64,000 nt of DNA from JAYSYM01 sp964543475 (GTDB lineage: Bacteria > Bdellovibrionota > Bdellovibrionia > Bdellovibrionales > JAMPXM01). Location of the stretch: positions 310,001-374,000 of the forward strand of contig CAZIYJ010000001.1 in NCBI GenBank assembly GCA_964543475.1, read 5' to 3'. Below, piece by piece: positions 8,524 through 17,125 of the stretch. The position numbers and the translations under genes are program-made. Position 1 is the stretch's first letter; each line of letters starts with the position of its first letter. The notes under the pieces are model-generated. The model worked only from the letters and a program-made list of their open reading frames with translations, ran no database searches and had not been told where the DNA came from.

Positions 8524-9491
8524 TGTTTCTTTTGTGTTCCAGTTTTCGGCGCAACAGTTGCGGTTGGCGTTGCCGCTGGAGTGGCTGCGGTCGGTGTTGC
8601 GCTAGCCGCTGCGTCTGGAGCGGTTGATAGCACATTAGTGTTCAACTTTGAAGGTGGTGCTGGAATTTCGTCGCCAGAAGTTCTTGCAAGAACATTCTCT
8701 TTACCTTTTGGCACAGCACCAAAGAGTGATTCGAGAGTGGCTGATTTAAATGATAAAGAACCGACTGCTTGTTTCATGTCAGCTACTAGCTGAGTTGAAA
8801 GTTTTCTTGCGGGTGATTCAGTTGCGATGATCTCACCTTTTGGGGTGACGTATGAAATGTAATTGTCATCTTTAAATACATTTAAAACTTTGTAGCTATC
8901 GACTCCGTTGTAAGCTTGCTGCGATTTCACCCACGCAGTTCCTTTTGTGAGTGAAGCGTCTTCTTCTGCGATCGCATCGAATGTTAGGCTTGCGTCGCTG
9001 ACTTTCAAGCCCTCTTTGCTTTGTAAAATTAAGTAATAAAGGAATGTGCTGAGGAAGGCTCCTTTTGGAAGATCCTTCTTAATTGTCTTTGTCTGTCCAT
9101 TTTCTCGAACGACAGCGCTCATTTTGTTCTTTTGGAAGTAGGCATCGATTGTCTTAACTTCGGCGGCAGTTTTTGGCGGTGTCTTTGAGCCGGGCTTTGC
9201 TGGAGCTGGCTCTCCGTCGAGTCTTGTAAAGAAGTAGCTGATCGGCTCAAGCTTACTATTCGCGCGAGCTTTTAAACTTTCGCTAAATTTTACTTCGCCG
9301 GTTTCAATTCGAATGAAGTAGGTCGAAACGAACTCTTGTTTTTTAACATCAAAGTCATAACGACTAACTGCGTATCCAACATGACTACCGCCTAGCATAA
9401 TTTTCGAATACCCCTCGAAAAGTACATCGGCGTGTGCGACTGAAGAACAAATTAACAGTGTCGAGAGTATGAACAGACGAAGCGCGACCAT
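8520..9491 (-). CDS. Secreted protein of unknown function, first gene of the permease run
   Basis: A 323-residue protein with a signal peptide (residues 1-21), a globular region of about 250 residues rich in beta-strand patterns (FEGYSKIMLGGSHVGYAVSR at the start) and a low-complexity Ala/Thr/Pro tail of about 50 residues ending KTGTQKKQ. I cannot assign a family. It overlaps dppB by 4 bp, so it is probably co-translated with the permeases. It is not a recognisable solute-binding protein. The upstream 86 bp separate it from the divergent tadE/G-like gene and must hold both promoters. Confidence 0.7.
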   Translation of the reverse strand: MVALRLFILSTLLICSSVAHADVLFEGYSKIMLGGSHVGYAVSRYDFDVKKQEFVSTYFIRIETGEVKFSESLKARANSKLEPISYFFTRLDGEPAPAKPGSKTPPKTAAEVKTIDAYFQKNKMSAVVRENGQTKTIKKDLPKGAFLSTFLYYLILQSKEGLKVSDASLTFDAIAEEDASLTKGTAWVKSQQAYNGVDSYKVLNVFKDDNYISYVTPKGEIIATESPARKLSTQLVADMKQAVGSLSFKSATLESLFGAVPKGKENVLARTSGDEIPAPPSKLNTNVLSTAPDAAASATPTAATPAATPTATVAPKTGTQKKQ

Positions 9492-9577
9492 AGTCGAATC
9501 CTTTGTGCTAGCAAGATTACAACGCCAAGAATAACAATGAAACTTTTTGCTCGCAACCTATGGTAAACTAAAGGTCC

Positions 9578-11599
9578 ATGTTGAAGCGAAATATTCTCTT
9601 GAATGAAACAGGTCAGATGGCAGTGTTTGTCGCACTGATCTTTCAGGTACTTTTCGTGCTCTTCGCCATGGTTATCAACATCGGTTTAATCGTCCACGAT
9701 AAGATTAATCTTCAAAACTCAGTCGATCTTGCCGCCTACTACGCAGCATCAAAGCAAGCTGAGTCGATGAATATGATCGCTCACATCAATTATCAAATGC
9801 GCCAAGATTACAAACTGCTCGCGTGGCGCTATCGAGTGCTTGGTTCATTCGGGAGCGATGATCCCTTTCATCCGGCAATCACTCAAAACCAAAAGCTTGT
9901 CGATGTTGAAAACTCAAAAAGAGATGACGCTAGTGTTTGTATTGGTCATCGAGGTTGGAACGATAGTTGGCAGGCAGATAAAGACGGTAACCAATGTCGG
10001 TCAGTGGGCTTGGTAATTCCAGAATTGAAACCTCTAAAATATATTCCGCTGTCTTTGGGATTTAACGCTGCCGTCATCACTCAGTTCGATAATGCTCGGG
10101 ATATTATTCGCGGCAACTGCCAAAAGCTTAGTCCCTACAACTGGGGCCTTGCGACTCTAATGATTAGTTCATTTCGGTTAAGTGTTTCAGAGCGAAAGAA
10201 ACAAATTCAAAAGCTATCTTCTGAAATGTCAAAGGCTGATGATTTTCTTGATGTGTCGGGAGCAAGCGTCCGCGAAGGAGCACTTAAAACACTCGAGAAA
10301 AATCTTACCGCTTCAAATAGGGCGCCGGGAAGCTTCAATGCTAACGATGAAGGTTCATTTGAACTCATCAATGGGTTAGCACAAGGTGGATGCGAACAGG
10401 CCGATGAGCTTGGTTTTCCTACATGGCTCGTTGATATTCCCATTTCTCCAATCGTCCGCTATACCGAGTTGAAAACTGCGGGGAGTTCGAGCAAGTGTAC
10501 TGCAGAAACTAAATCTTACGATCAGCCGCCAACTTCAGACACGCTTGCGCAGATGGATCCGTCGGGTAAACTTCGCGAACTTGCGGGCGAGCCCCAGGGA
10601 AAAAGTATGTTGAGGTCGTCGCGCGGATTCGAAAAAAATCCGTGGTGTCTTGCATACGTTGGAATAAAGGCAAAAACAAAACCACGAAAGCCGTTCGCAC
10701 CTTTCGGTGAGCCCATTTCGATGGAAGCAAAAGCGATCGCCGAGCCATTCGGCGGAAGAATTGGCCCGTGGTACGGAAAACGTTGGCCATCGCAAGCTTC
10801 GCAGTCTGAAGCAAGTGACCCTGTTGATCCACTCGCAGTTCCGCGCGGAGATTTCGACGTGCAGTACAAGGCATTGTTTCTTCCTAACTACTCGCGGTTT
10901 CCAGGCGACACTCTTGGTTTGAAATCAAAACTTTCACTTGGGCTCATGCGAACTGCATTTGCTGGCGCGTTCTTTAGTCCGAGTGCGGGTGCAAAATTTA
11001 GCTTCAGTGATTTTCAAAGTATCTTGAAAGATTTTTGGACTACGGGCGATCCGTTATCTTGGAACAGTAAAGCTAATCAGGCCGGACAAACGCGTCGTTT
11101 AGAAATCGCCGCAGTTACGCCAGATCTATTCGATATTGCCTACTACTCGATTGATCCAGAATACTATCAGGACTATATGGTGCGCGCGCAGAATCTGTTT
11201 ACCGGCATTGCTCCGATGGGTGATATTGGCGCAAGAGGTGATAACGATCGCTTAAAGGTCAATTCTGTGAAAATGCAATTTGGCTCAATGAGCGAGCATC
11301 CTGATGCGGCTGACGCGTACTATTTAGCGAAGCAGTGGGAACATGTTCTTACGGGCTGGGTGCAGGGTGGAGTTGTTGAGTACACTTCACGTGCACCAGC
11401 AGTTGCTGAGAAATTTGGAGCATGTGCAGAATCTCCGACGTCGCAGCAGCCACAAGTTCCGGGCTCATGCATAAGTGGCGGGCGAGTTGGTTATTCTGTT
11501 CGCTTAGTTCACAAAGAATATTTGTTCGGTGAACATAAGCTCGGCGGCAGCGGTGTCGGTGCCGATCGAATCAAAAATCCACCTCCAGCAGATTTTTAA
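9578..11599 (+). CDS. TadE/TadG-like protein with a long C-terminal domain
   Basis: The N-terminus (GQMAVFVALIFQVLFVLFAM then NIGLIVHDKINLQNSVDLAA) matches the hydrophobic segment and following helix of Flp-pilus TadE/TadG-like proteins, where a single membrane helix anchors a large periplasmic domain. The remaining 550 residues have no family I recognise, with scattered Cys and Pro. At 673 residues it is larger than usual pseudopilins. No other tad genes (cpaA-F, tadA-C, flp) are in this window. It converges on the 11601-12584 gene with a single base between stops. The glycine-rich genes lie downstream on the same strand. Confidence 0.72.
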   Translation: MLKRNILLNETGQMAVFVALIFQVLFVLFAMVINIGLIVHDKINLQNSVDLAAYYAASKQAESMNMIAHINYQMRQDYKLLAWRYRVLGSFGSDDPFHPAITQNQKLVDVENSKRDDASVCIGHRGWNDSWQADKDGNQCRSVGLVIPELKPLKYIPLSLGFNAAVITQFDNARDIIRGNCQKLSPYNWGLATLMISSFRLSVSERKKQIQKLSSEMSKADDFLDVSGASVREGALKTLEKNLTASNRAPGSFNANDEGSFELINGLAQGGCEQADELGFPTWLVDIPISPIVRYTELKTAGSSSKCTAETKSYDQPPTSDTLAQMDPSGKLRELAGEPQGKSMLRSSRGFEKNPWCLAYVGIKAKTKPRKPFAPFGEPISMEAKAIAEPFGGRIGPWYGKRWPSQASQSEASDPVDPLAVPRGDFDVQYKALFLPNYSRFPGDTLGLKSKLSLGLMRTAFAGAFFSPSAGAKFSFSDFQSILKDFWTTGDPLSWNSKANQAGQTRRLEIAAVTPDLFDIAYYSIDPEYYQDYMVRAQNLFTGIAPMGDIGARGDNDRLKVNSVKMQFGSMSEHPDAADAYYLAKQWEHVLTGWVQGGVVEYTSRAPAVAEKFGACAESPTSQQPQVPGSCISGGRVGYSVRLVHKEYLFGEHKLGGSGVGADRIKNPPPADF

Positions 11600-11600
11600 C

Positions 11601-12584
11601 TTACTGAGATGCGCCGGTTGATTCCGGAGACGGCGTGCTTGCAACTTCAGACGAAGTACTTGCTGCTGCAGTCGTAGTTGCGCTCTGCACAGCTGCAACT
11701 GCAGTCGCTGTTTCACCAGCCATCCTTCTATTCATGTCGCCTGCATCTTCTTCTGAGGAGCATGCTTTTGCGAGATCAGCGATTTTTGCATAAGCTTTTT
11801 TGGCTTTCTTCTTTGCCTTTTTGTCGGTCGCTATAACTTTGCCTTTTGCGGTGTCGTACATCGACATCGAAACTTGCCCGTTTTGCTTAGTCACAGTAAT
11901 ACGACGTTTGCCGCTCACGAGAATGGTTTCAGACTCGCTACAGCTTTGTATTTGTGGCTTACCTTTAATAAAATTATTAAAACGCTTTTTTGTTTTGTTC
12001 GATCCAAAAACTCCAAAGGCAGCAGCAATACCAAGACCAACTAAGCCTGTCGCAACACCAATGCCGATTGCTTTCACTGCATTCGACATTCCGCCGCCTG
12101 ACGCAACTTTTCCGAGCCTGATCGCATCAACAGCCGACTGACCTTGTTGCGAAAGAGCGAATGCAGAAGGAATTAGAAATTCCAAGAAGGTGTTGAGAGC
12201 AAATTTTTTCGAAAACTCTTTTCGGTTGACGTAATTGACGAAGGCTTCGCAGGCGTCGTCGCCGTACGCGACAACTTTATCGACAGTCAGGCGCATTCGG
12301 CCCTCTTTGCTAATCGAGTACTGGTAGTCAGGTGTATAAACAAGCGCTGTTCCGGCATCGAGCACTTCGATAGTTGCCTCATTGTCAGGAATTTGAAGAT
12401 TAAGAAATTTATTTTTAACTGCCCAGCTCATGAACGAGCCGAAGTTTTTCTCGCTGCAAGAATTTGCAAACGACTCAGCGATATCGCGACCATAGATGTA
12501 GTGTTGTTCTTTTGTTTCGGCAACGCTTAATGACGGCGTTAAAAGTGAAGCGACAATCAAATAAGTTAAGGCTTTTTGAAACAT
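11601..12584 (-). CDS. Secreted hypothetical protein, paralogue of the gene at 32.1 kb
   Basis: A 327-residue protein with a signal peptide (MFQKALTYLIVASLLTPSLSVAE), a conserved block near residues 30-75 (ESFANSCSEKNFGSFMSWAV then KNKFL) and a hydrophobic Gly-rich stretch around residue 170-195. A Cys-containing region (QIQSCSESETILVSGKRRIT) follows, and the Ala/Thr/Ser tail is low in complexity. The block and overall order are also found in the 341-residue protein at 32143-33168, so the two form a small family. Function is unknown. The neighbouring secreted proteins suggest an envelope role. Confidence 0.7.
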   Translation of the reverse strand: MFQKALTYLIVASLLTPSLSVAETKEQHYIYGRDIAESFANSCSEKNFGSFMSWAVKNKFLNLQIPDNEATIEVLDAGTALVYTPDYQYSISKEGRMRLTVDKVVAYGDDACEAFVNYVNRKEFSKKFALNTFLEFLIPSAFALSQQGQSAVDAIRLGKVASGGGMSNAVKAIGIGVATGLVGLGIAAAFGVFGSNKTKKRFNNFIKGKPQIQSCSESETILVSGKRRITVTKQNGQVSMSMYDTAKGKVIATDKKAKKKAKKAYAKIADLAKACSSEEDAGDMNRRMAGETATAVAAVQSATTTAAASTSSEVASTPSPESTGASQ

Positions 12585-12789
12585 CGAGAGGTCCTTCGTT
12601 AGGTGCGATCAACTAAACTGTTTTTGAACTACCTCAATCATAACCTCAAAAACTTTTAACAGCCTAGTGAGTTGCGAATACCGACTTTTGTCGTATGTAG
12701 ATTGTTTCCGCTGCTCGCGCTGAACTGGTGTCGAACTTTTCTTCAGATGAGACATCTTAAATCACTGTATTGCTTCATGTAATCTCGAG

Positions 12790-12808
12790 TTGTCTCAGAG
12801 TGAGACAA
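12790..12808. promoter_or_regulatory. Inverted repeat TTGTCTCA-N3-TGAGACAA, candidate operator
   Basis: Perfect 8-bp arms around GAG, centred 68 bp before the ATG of the glycine-rich gene. The same core, TCTCA-N3-TGAGA, precedes the genes starting at 20004 and 30414, and a close variant precedes prkA. A symmetrical site of this size is typical of a dimeric regulator such as an enhancer-binding protein. A decamer, GACTTTTGTC, follows at 12810-12819 and also occurs at 12683-12692. Confidence 0.6.
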
Positions 12809-12820
12809 TGACTTTTGTCC

Positions 12821-12848
12821 TAAGGTGAGCCGCCCATCTCTCCGATAA
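12821..12848 (+). promoter_or_regulatory. Possible sigma-28 (FliA)-like promoter
   Basis: CCGATAA at 12842-12848 matches the FliA -10 element and TAAG at 12821-12824 matches a -35 core, but with 17 bases between, one more than usual. The -10 would lie only 18 bp before the start codon, which leaves a very short leader. This is suggestive only. Confidence 0.25.
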
Positions 12849-12866
12849 GAAACCGTGGGAGAACTC

Positions 12867-14168
12867 ATGGGAAAATTCGTTTTAAGCTTCTTCTTTTTCT
12901 TTGCGATAGCAAGCACTGCTCATGCTGAATATGAGTGCGCGACTAACCCGAATGCCGAAGGCTGCAACCCTACTGCGCAGCCCGTTCAAGCGACAGAAAA
13001 TATTGATGGCGAAATAGTTTCTGAAACCGAAGAGTTGGTCGACGGTAAAGTTACGAAGCGAACCGTCACGCGATCTAAAGGGGCTGCCGAGCCGCCGCAG
13101 TCTTGCTCTGAGCCTGCCGAAAAAGCTAAATCTCTTTGCACCCTCGGCGATAGCAGCATGAGTGGGCAAGTTCAGATGGCAGTTCGAAATGCAACGCAGA
13201 TGATGCAATCGGGTGGAACAGAAGCAGCATGTAAAGCAGCCAAGTATGTTCAAGCTATTTCTGGCATTGCAAATGCCGCGCACGCTGGTCTATGCCAAGC
13301 TGAGCTAAGTAAATGTGTTTCTGCTTGCGGCACGGCTGAAGGAGAATTGGAGCCTCAATCAAAAAACGTAAATGACCCTAACCACTCGATTGCGAAAAAG
13401 CAGCTTCCGCCTACAAGAGCGGCAATCAAAATGTGCAAAAGTCTTCAGGTCAATGTTGTCGCATCGGGAATGTCAGCGTTAGGCAACGTTATGGGCTTTG
13501 CAATGAGCCAAAAGTGTCAGAGTTCGGTGACGACAGGTAGTGGTGGTATGCCGCCGACAGCGATGGACTGTTCGAATCCGGCGATGGCTTCGATGCCGAG
13601 TTGTGTATGTGCAGCGAATCCAGCCGATCCAGTTTGTACTGCGAGTAACGGTGGACTTGGTGATGGTGGATTTTCTTCTGTAGGTAATGGCAGTGGTGCT
13701 GTTGATGGTGGAAAAGATCCAGAGATGTTTGGTTTTGATGATGAGCTTCCGCAGTTAGCAGCGAGCGGTGCTGGCGCTGGTGCAGGAGCACAAGGCAGTA
13801 GCGGTGGCGGCGGCGGAATGAATGGCGGCGGTGGCGCGGGCGCATTGCCTCCCGAAGAAATGGGTGGCGGCAGTGGTGGCGGTCCCTATAATACCGATGT
13901 CATGGGTGGACTCACTGGTGGTGGCGGAGCAGGCGGATCATCATTTGGTCGGGGCGGAAGCGGCGAGAGTTCAAGCGGTGGCGGTTTACTAGATGGCCTC
14001 GCAGCAAAATTTAATCTCAAGGGTTTTTTACCAAGCAAAGCTGATTTCAAAAATCGCGGACTTGCATCTGGGATGAAAGCTGACGGAATTACGGGTCCTA
14101 ACGGACCGAGCTTATTCGAAAAAGTTTCGTCTCGATATTTGAAAAAACAATCTGAATTTTTGCCATAA
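12867..14168 (+). CDS. Secreted glycine-rich protein with a conserved C-terminal tail
   Basis: About 433 residues: a signal peptide (MGKFVLSFFFFFAIASTAHA), a Cys-containing N-terminal half with regularly spaced cysteines (for example CSACGTAEGELE-like and SMPSCVCAANPADPVC), then roughly 130 residues dominated by Gly, Ala and Ser. The last 60 residues are charged and end SLFEKVSSRYLKKQSEFLP. The start at 12867 has GGGAG six bases upstream, and an in-frame GTG at 12855 is less likely. The tail recurs in the next gene, 7 bp downstream, so the two are paralogous at that end and probably co-transcribed. Surface or extracellular location is inferred. Confidence 0.75.
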   Translation: MGKFVLSFFFFFAIASTAHAEYECATNPNAEGCNPTAQPVQATENIDGEIVSETEELVDGKVTKRTVTRSKGAAEPPQSCSEPAEKAKSLCTLGDSSMSGQVQMAVRNATQMMQSGGTEAACKAAKYVQAISGIANAAHAGLCQAELSKCVSACGTAEGELEPQSKNVNDPNHSIAKKQLPPTRAAIKMCKSLQVNVVASGMSALGNVMGFAMSQKCQSSVTTGSGGMPPTAMDCSNPAMASMPSCVCAANPADPVCTASNGGLGDGGFSSVGNGSGAVDGGKDPEMFGFDDELPQLAASGAGAGAGAQGSSGGGGGMNGGGGAGALPPEEMGGGSGGGPYNTDVMGGLTGGGGAGGSSFGRGGSGESSSGGGLLDGLAAKFNLKGFLPSKADFKNRGLASGMKADGITGPNGPSLFEKVSSRYLKKQSEFLP

Positions 14169-14175
14169 GGAAGTT

Positions 14176-15048
14176 ATGAAGCGTCTATCGACTTTCGTTT
14201 TCATTATTACGTTTGTCATTGCTCAATCGGCGGTTGCAGAAACTCCGATCGGCACAATTGATAGCCCAACGACTTCATCGACTAGTTCTGGTGCTGGAAC
14301 AAACTCGACTGCAAAAAGCTCTTCTGGTAGCGCCGCACAGGCAATGATTGCGAACGGAATTGCTGCTGCGGGATTTATCGCAGCGGCCCAAGCGGCAATG
14401 CCTCCGCAGAAACCAATTTTCTATGCAATGGCTGCGGCATCAGTTGCTTCAGCACTGATGATGGGTGGTGGCTCAAAGAATGCGAAAGCAGTTGATTCTG
14501 CAACGCTTGCGATGCCATCAATGGGTGGCTCATATGGCTCAGGATCTGGAGCTGACACTTCTGGTTTTCAAACAGGTTCTGGTGGCTACGAAGATTTGGC
14601 TGCACTTCAACAGCAGCTTGCCGACAAAGGCTATGTTATGTCTGCAGACGGATCTTCAATTTCTACTCCAGGTGGTGAAGTATCAACGGCGGCAATCGCA
14701 TCAGGCAACGCTCCGGGTTTTGAAATGACAGACGATGTGAAAGCAACAGTCGCTGCGATCGCCGAAGATGCAATGAAGAAAGCTTCTGGTAACAAGGTTG
14801 TAGCAGTTGGATTGCAAGATGGTGGAGGCGGTGGTGGTGGAGCAGGTTTTGCTGCCGCAGAAGAATCATCGAGCAAGTTTGATATGTCGAAATATTTAAG
14901 AGGCTTGAAGAATCGCGACCCGTCGAACGTATCGGGATTAAGTAAAAAACTTGGCGACGATAATATTGGGATCAAATCAGATAATATTTTTGAGATGGTT
15001 TCTCGACAGTACAAGCGCAAGCAATCGCAAAGCGCATTCATTAAATAG
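14176..15048 (+). CDS. Secreted Ala/Gly-rich protein sharing the C-terminal tail of its neighbour
   Basis: A 290-residue protein with a signal peptide (residues 1-21), a Ser/Thr-rich linker, a hydrophobic Ala-rich segment near residues 55-95 that could be one or two membrane helices, and a Gly run near residue 215-223. The tail (KYLRGLKNRDP through IFEMVSRQYKRKQ) aligns with the end of the upstream protein in SG-L/M, GI, FE-x-VS-x-(R)QY/RY and KKQS/RKQS positions. It has a ribosome binding site (AAGGAAG) overlapping the gap to the previous gene. Its stop overlaps the convergent murU-like gene by 8 bp. Function is unknown. Confidence 0.75.
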   Translation: MKRLSTFVFIITFVIAQSAVAETPIGTIDSPTTSSTSSGAGTNSTAKSSSGSAAQAMIANGIAAAGFIAAAQAAMPPQKPIFYAMAAASVASALMMGGGSKNAKAVDSATLAMPSMGGSYGSGSGADTSGFQTGSGGYEDLAALQQQLADKGYVMSADGSSISTPGGEVSTAAIASGNAPGFEMTDDVKATVAAIAEDAMKKASGNKVVAVGLQDGGGGGGGAGFAAAEESSSKFDMSKYLRGLKNRDPSNVSGLSKKLGDDNIGIKSDNIFEMVSRQYKRKQSQSAFIK

Positions 15049-16039
15049 CGGGCAAGACGATTTGATTTTCAACGAGAGTGTCGGGAGCAATTACGGCTCC
15101 TGGCAGAACGACCGAGTTCTTTACTTCGCAGCCAGCGCCTAAAACAACATTGTCACCGATTACAGCAAAGCCCGAGAGCTGCACACCGCGCTCAACTTTA
15201 ACATTGCGGCCTATAAGGCTTTGTCCCTTGATCTGATTTTCAAGATCAGCCGAACCATTAAGCCAAAAACGAGAAAGAATCTCTCGTAAGAATTTATCTT
15301 CAGAGTGAAGTTCGTTGAGCACACAGTCTTTTGTTGCGAGTAAAAAATCATGCGGATTGCCGGTTTCAAACCACTTGCATTGATCAACGTAGATACAAAC
15401 TTCTTGTCCGTCGTTAATCGCATCGGTCATCGCGTCGTACAAGAGATTGCTTTCGCCCTCAGGCAAATAGTCAAAAATTCCGTTTGAAAGAATTTGCACG
15501 CCAACATAATGAAACGCACGAAGCTTTAAATCGGGCCGAGGGTTCTGTTTTCCAAATCCAAACACACGGCCGTTGCCGTCAGCCCAAACTCCACCGAACT
15601 TAGTGCCGACATCTTGATGCTCCATCACGTAGATAGTCGCAAATGCTTCATCGCCTAAATGCTGATCGACCATTAACTGAAGTGCATCAGACTTTGAAGG
15701 AAACAAAACTTCGTCACCATTAGCTAACAGAAAATCTTCTTCATCTTGCAGGTGAACTCTTGCCTGCCAAACTCCGCCACCGCTACCCAAGGGCTTTTCG
15801 TCTTCGACGGAAACGATCGTGCGAGTTCGAACTCCGGGAATATTTTTCGAAAGTTCAATAATTTGCTCAGGCTTGTAGTGAGCATTGATTACAAATTGTG
15901 TTGCGCCAGCTTTTTCTAAAAGTGCAACGGCGTAGTAAAGAAGTGGAGTATTTAAAAAGGGAAGAGCAGGTTTTGCGTAATGGTTTGTGTAAGGTCGGAG
16001 GCGAGTACCTAAACCCGCTGCCAAGATCATTGCCTTCAT
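15041..16039 (-). CDS. murU: Sugar-1-phosphate nucleotidyltransferase, MurU-like
   Basis: This 332-residue protein starts with the nucleotidyltransferase signature MKAMILAAGLGTRLRPYT and a Lys-containing KPALPFLNTPLLYYAV. It has GDE (LLANGDEVLF) for metal binding and a C-terminal left-handed beta-helix type repeat (GFAVIGDNVVLGAGCEVKNS). MurU converts MurNAc-1-phosphate to UDP-MurNAc. The 4-bp overlap with the AmgK-like kinase gene is the main argument for MurU. Characterised MurU proteins are about 100 residues shorter and lack the beta-helix, so mannose- or glucose-1-phosphate nucleotidyltransferase activity remains possible. Confidence 0.72.
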   Translation of the reverse strand: MKAMILAAGLGTRLRPYTNHYAKPALPFLNTPLLYYAVALLEKAGATQFVINAHYKPEQIIELSKNIPGVRTRTIVSVEDEKPLGSGGGVWQARVHLQDEEDFLLANGDEVLFPSKSDALQLMVDQHLGDEAFATIYVMEHQDVGTKFGGVWADGNGRVFGFGKQNPRPDLKLRAFHYVGVQILSNGIFDYLPEGESNLLYDAMTDAINDGQEVCIYVDQCKWFETGNPHDFLLATKDCVLNELHSEDKFLREILSRFWLNGSADLENQIKGQSLIGRNVKVERGVQLSGFAVIGDNVVLGAGCEVKNSVVLPGAVIAPDTLVENQIVLPAI

Positions 16040-17058
16040 GTTAGCTCATCAAACTTTCGCTCAAATAAACCGTGATCATTGAGAATCTGATAAAACGCAG
16101 CGTACTCTCGCTGAGGTTCAAGGCTCTTCTTCACAGTCTGAAAAGTTTGATAGAGATATTTTAAATAACGAGTATCGTTTCGCAAATTGTAGAAGCTTGA
16201 GAAACTTCCGCAGGCTTTGAAAGTTCTTTGTACTGACTGAATTTCGTAAACGCGATCAAACTCAGGACGAGTCAGCGGAGAAAGATTATACTTAGAAGCC
16301 AGCTCTTTTCTGCGATCAAGATAGTAATTAATTAAATGATCAGAGCTTGCGTCGTTAAGCGCCACATACGAATCACGGAGAAGACTTACGAGATCATACT
16401 GAATTGTGCCCATGCGAGCGTCTTGAAAATCAATCACTCGAGTCTTACCAAGCTTTAGCATTACATTGCGTGAGTGATAGTCGCGGTGAGCGATAAACTT
16501 TTTCTCACCATCAAGAGTCGTGCAGATTCGATTGAAGACGTCATCGAGTGCTTTGTTCTCTGCGTTGGTCAAAGTCACTTTTGCGAGCTTCATTACGTGC
16601 TCACGACCATAGTTCATCTCCCACAACAACTTATCAACGTCGAACGCGACCTTGAAAGCTGTGCAGGGAGAATGATCGAAAGTAGCGTGGTAATGAATTT
16701 TTATGAGCTCATCAATTGACTGCTCATAGAACGGAAGAATGAGTTCTTGATTCTGATTCTCCCAAAACTTTCGTTCGAGAGTGAGATCACCAAGATCTTC
16801 GAGGAGCACTAAGCCTTCATCTGGAGATTTTGCAATCACGCGAGGAACAGTGACGCCATGTTTTTCGAAATGATCGCGAACGCTTAAGAACGGATAGTTG
16901 CCATCATCAACAAACGGCTCCCAAACCATAAGCACCATTGATTCTTCGCCACTGACTATCCGAAAGTAACGACGACTCGAAGCATCTCCGGCAAGTGGGA
17001 ACTCTTCGTACGGTCGATTGTTGAGCGCGCGTTTTAAGAAGGAATCAAATGATGTCAT
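16036..17058 (-). CDS. amgK: AmgK-like anomeric MurNAc/GlcNAc kinase
   Basis: A 340-residue aminoglycoside-phosphotransferase-fold kinase. It has AGDASSRRYFRI at residues 24-35, the catalytic loop HRDYHSRNVML and the metal-binding VIDFQDARMGTIQYDLVSLL, all close to AmgK proteins. AmgK phosphorylates MurNAc at C1, giving the substrate of MurU, and bypasses de novo UDP-MurNAc synthesis. The stop overlaps the murU-like start by 4 bp. A 50-bp hairpin lies two bases before its start codon and no clear Shine-Dalgarno sequence is present outside it, so translation may be controlled. Together with NagZ at 5.7 kb it makes a wall-sugar salvage route. Confidence 0.82.
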   Translation of the reverse strand: MTSFDSFLKRALNNRPYEEFPLAGDASSRRYFRIVSGEESMVLMVWEPFVDDGNYPFLSVRDHFEKHGVTVPRVIAKSPDEGLVLLEDLGDLTLERKFWENQNQELILPFYEQSIDELIKIHYHATFDHSPCTAFKVAFDVDKLLWEMNYGREHVMKLAKVTLTNAENKALDDVFNRICTTLDGEKKFIAHRDYHSRNVMLKLGKTRVIDFQDARMGTIQYDLVSLLRDSYVALNDASSDHLINYYLDRRKELASKYNLSPLTRPEFDRVYEIQSVQRTFKACGSFSSFYNLRNDTRYLKYLYQTFQTVKKSLEPQREYAAFYQILNDHGLFERKFDELT

Positions 17059-17060
17059 GC

Positions 17061-17110
17061 AGTTAGGCTCTCATTCTTGCGATTAAAACGCAAAAACGCA
17101 GAGCCTAACT
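17061..17110 (-). promoter_or_regulatory. Large stem-loop abutting the amgK start codon
   Basis: AGTTAGGCTCT (17061-17071) and AGAGCCTAACT (17100-17110) form a perfect 11-bp stem. A second 5-bp stem, TTGCG/CGCAA, lies inside at 17077-17081 and 17089-17093. On the minus-strand RNA the 3' arm ends two bases before the amgK AUG, so the ribosome-binding region is inside the stem. It could be a terminator for the upstream gene (though no T tract follows) or a translational switch. Confidence 0.6.
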
Positions 17111-17125
17111 AGTCAATCGGCTTGT

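Noticed and set aside
10851..10862. CCGCGCGG sequence in the TadE/G-like gene as a further palindrome family member
   Set aside because: It lacks the family spacing and flanking CTAGA, and short GC palindromes of this length arise by chance.
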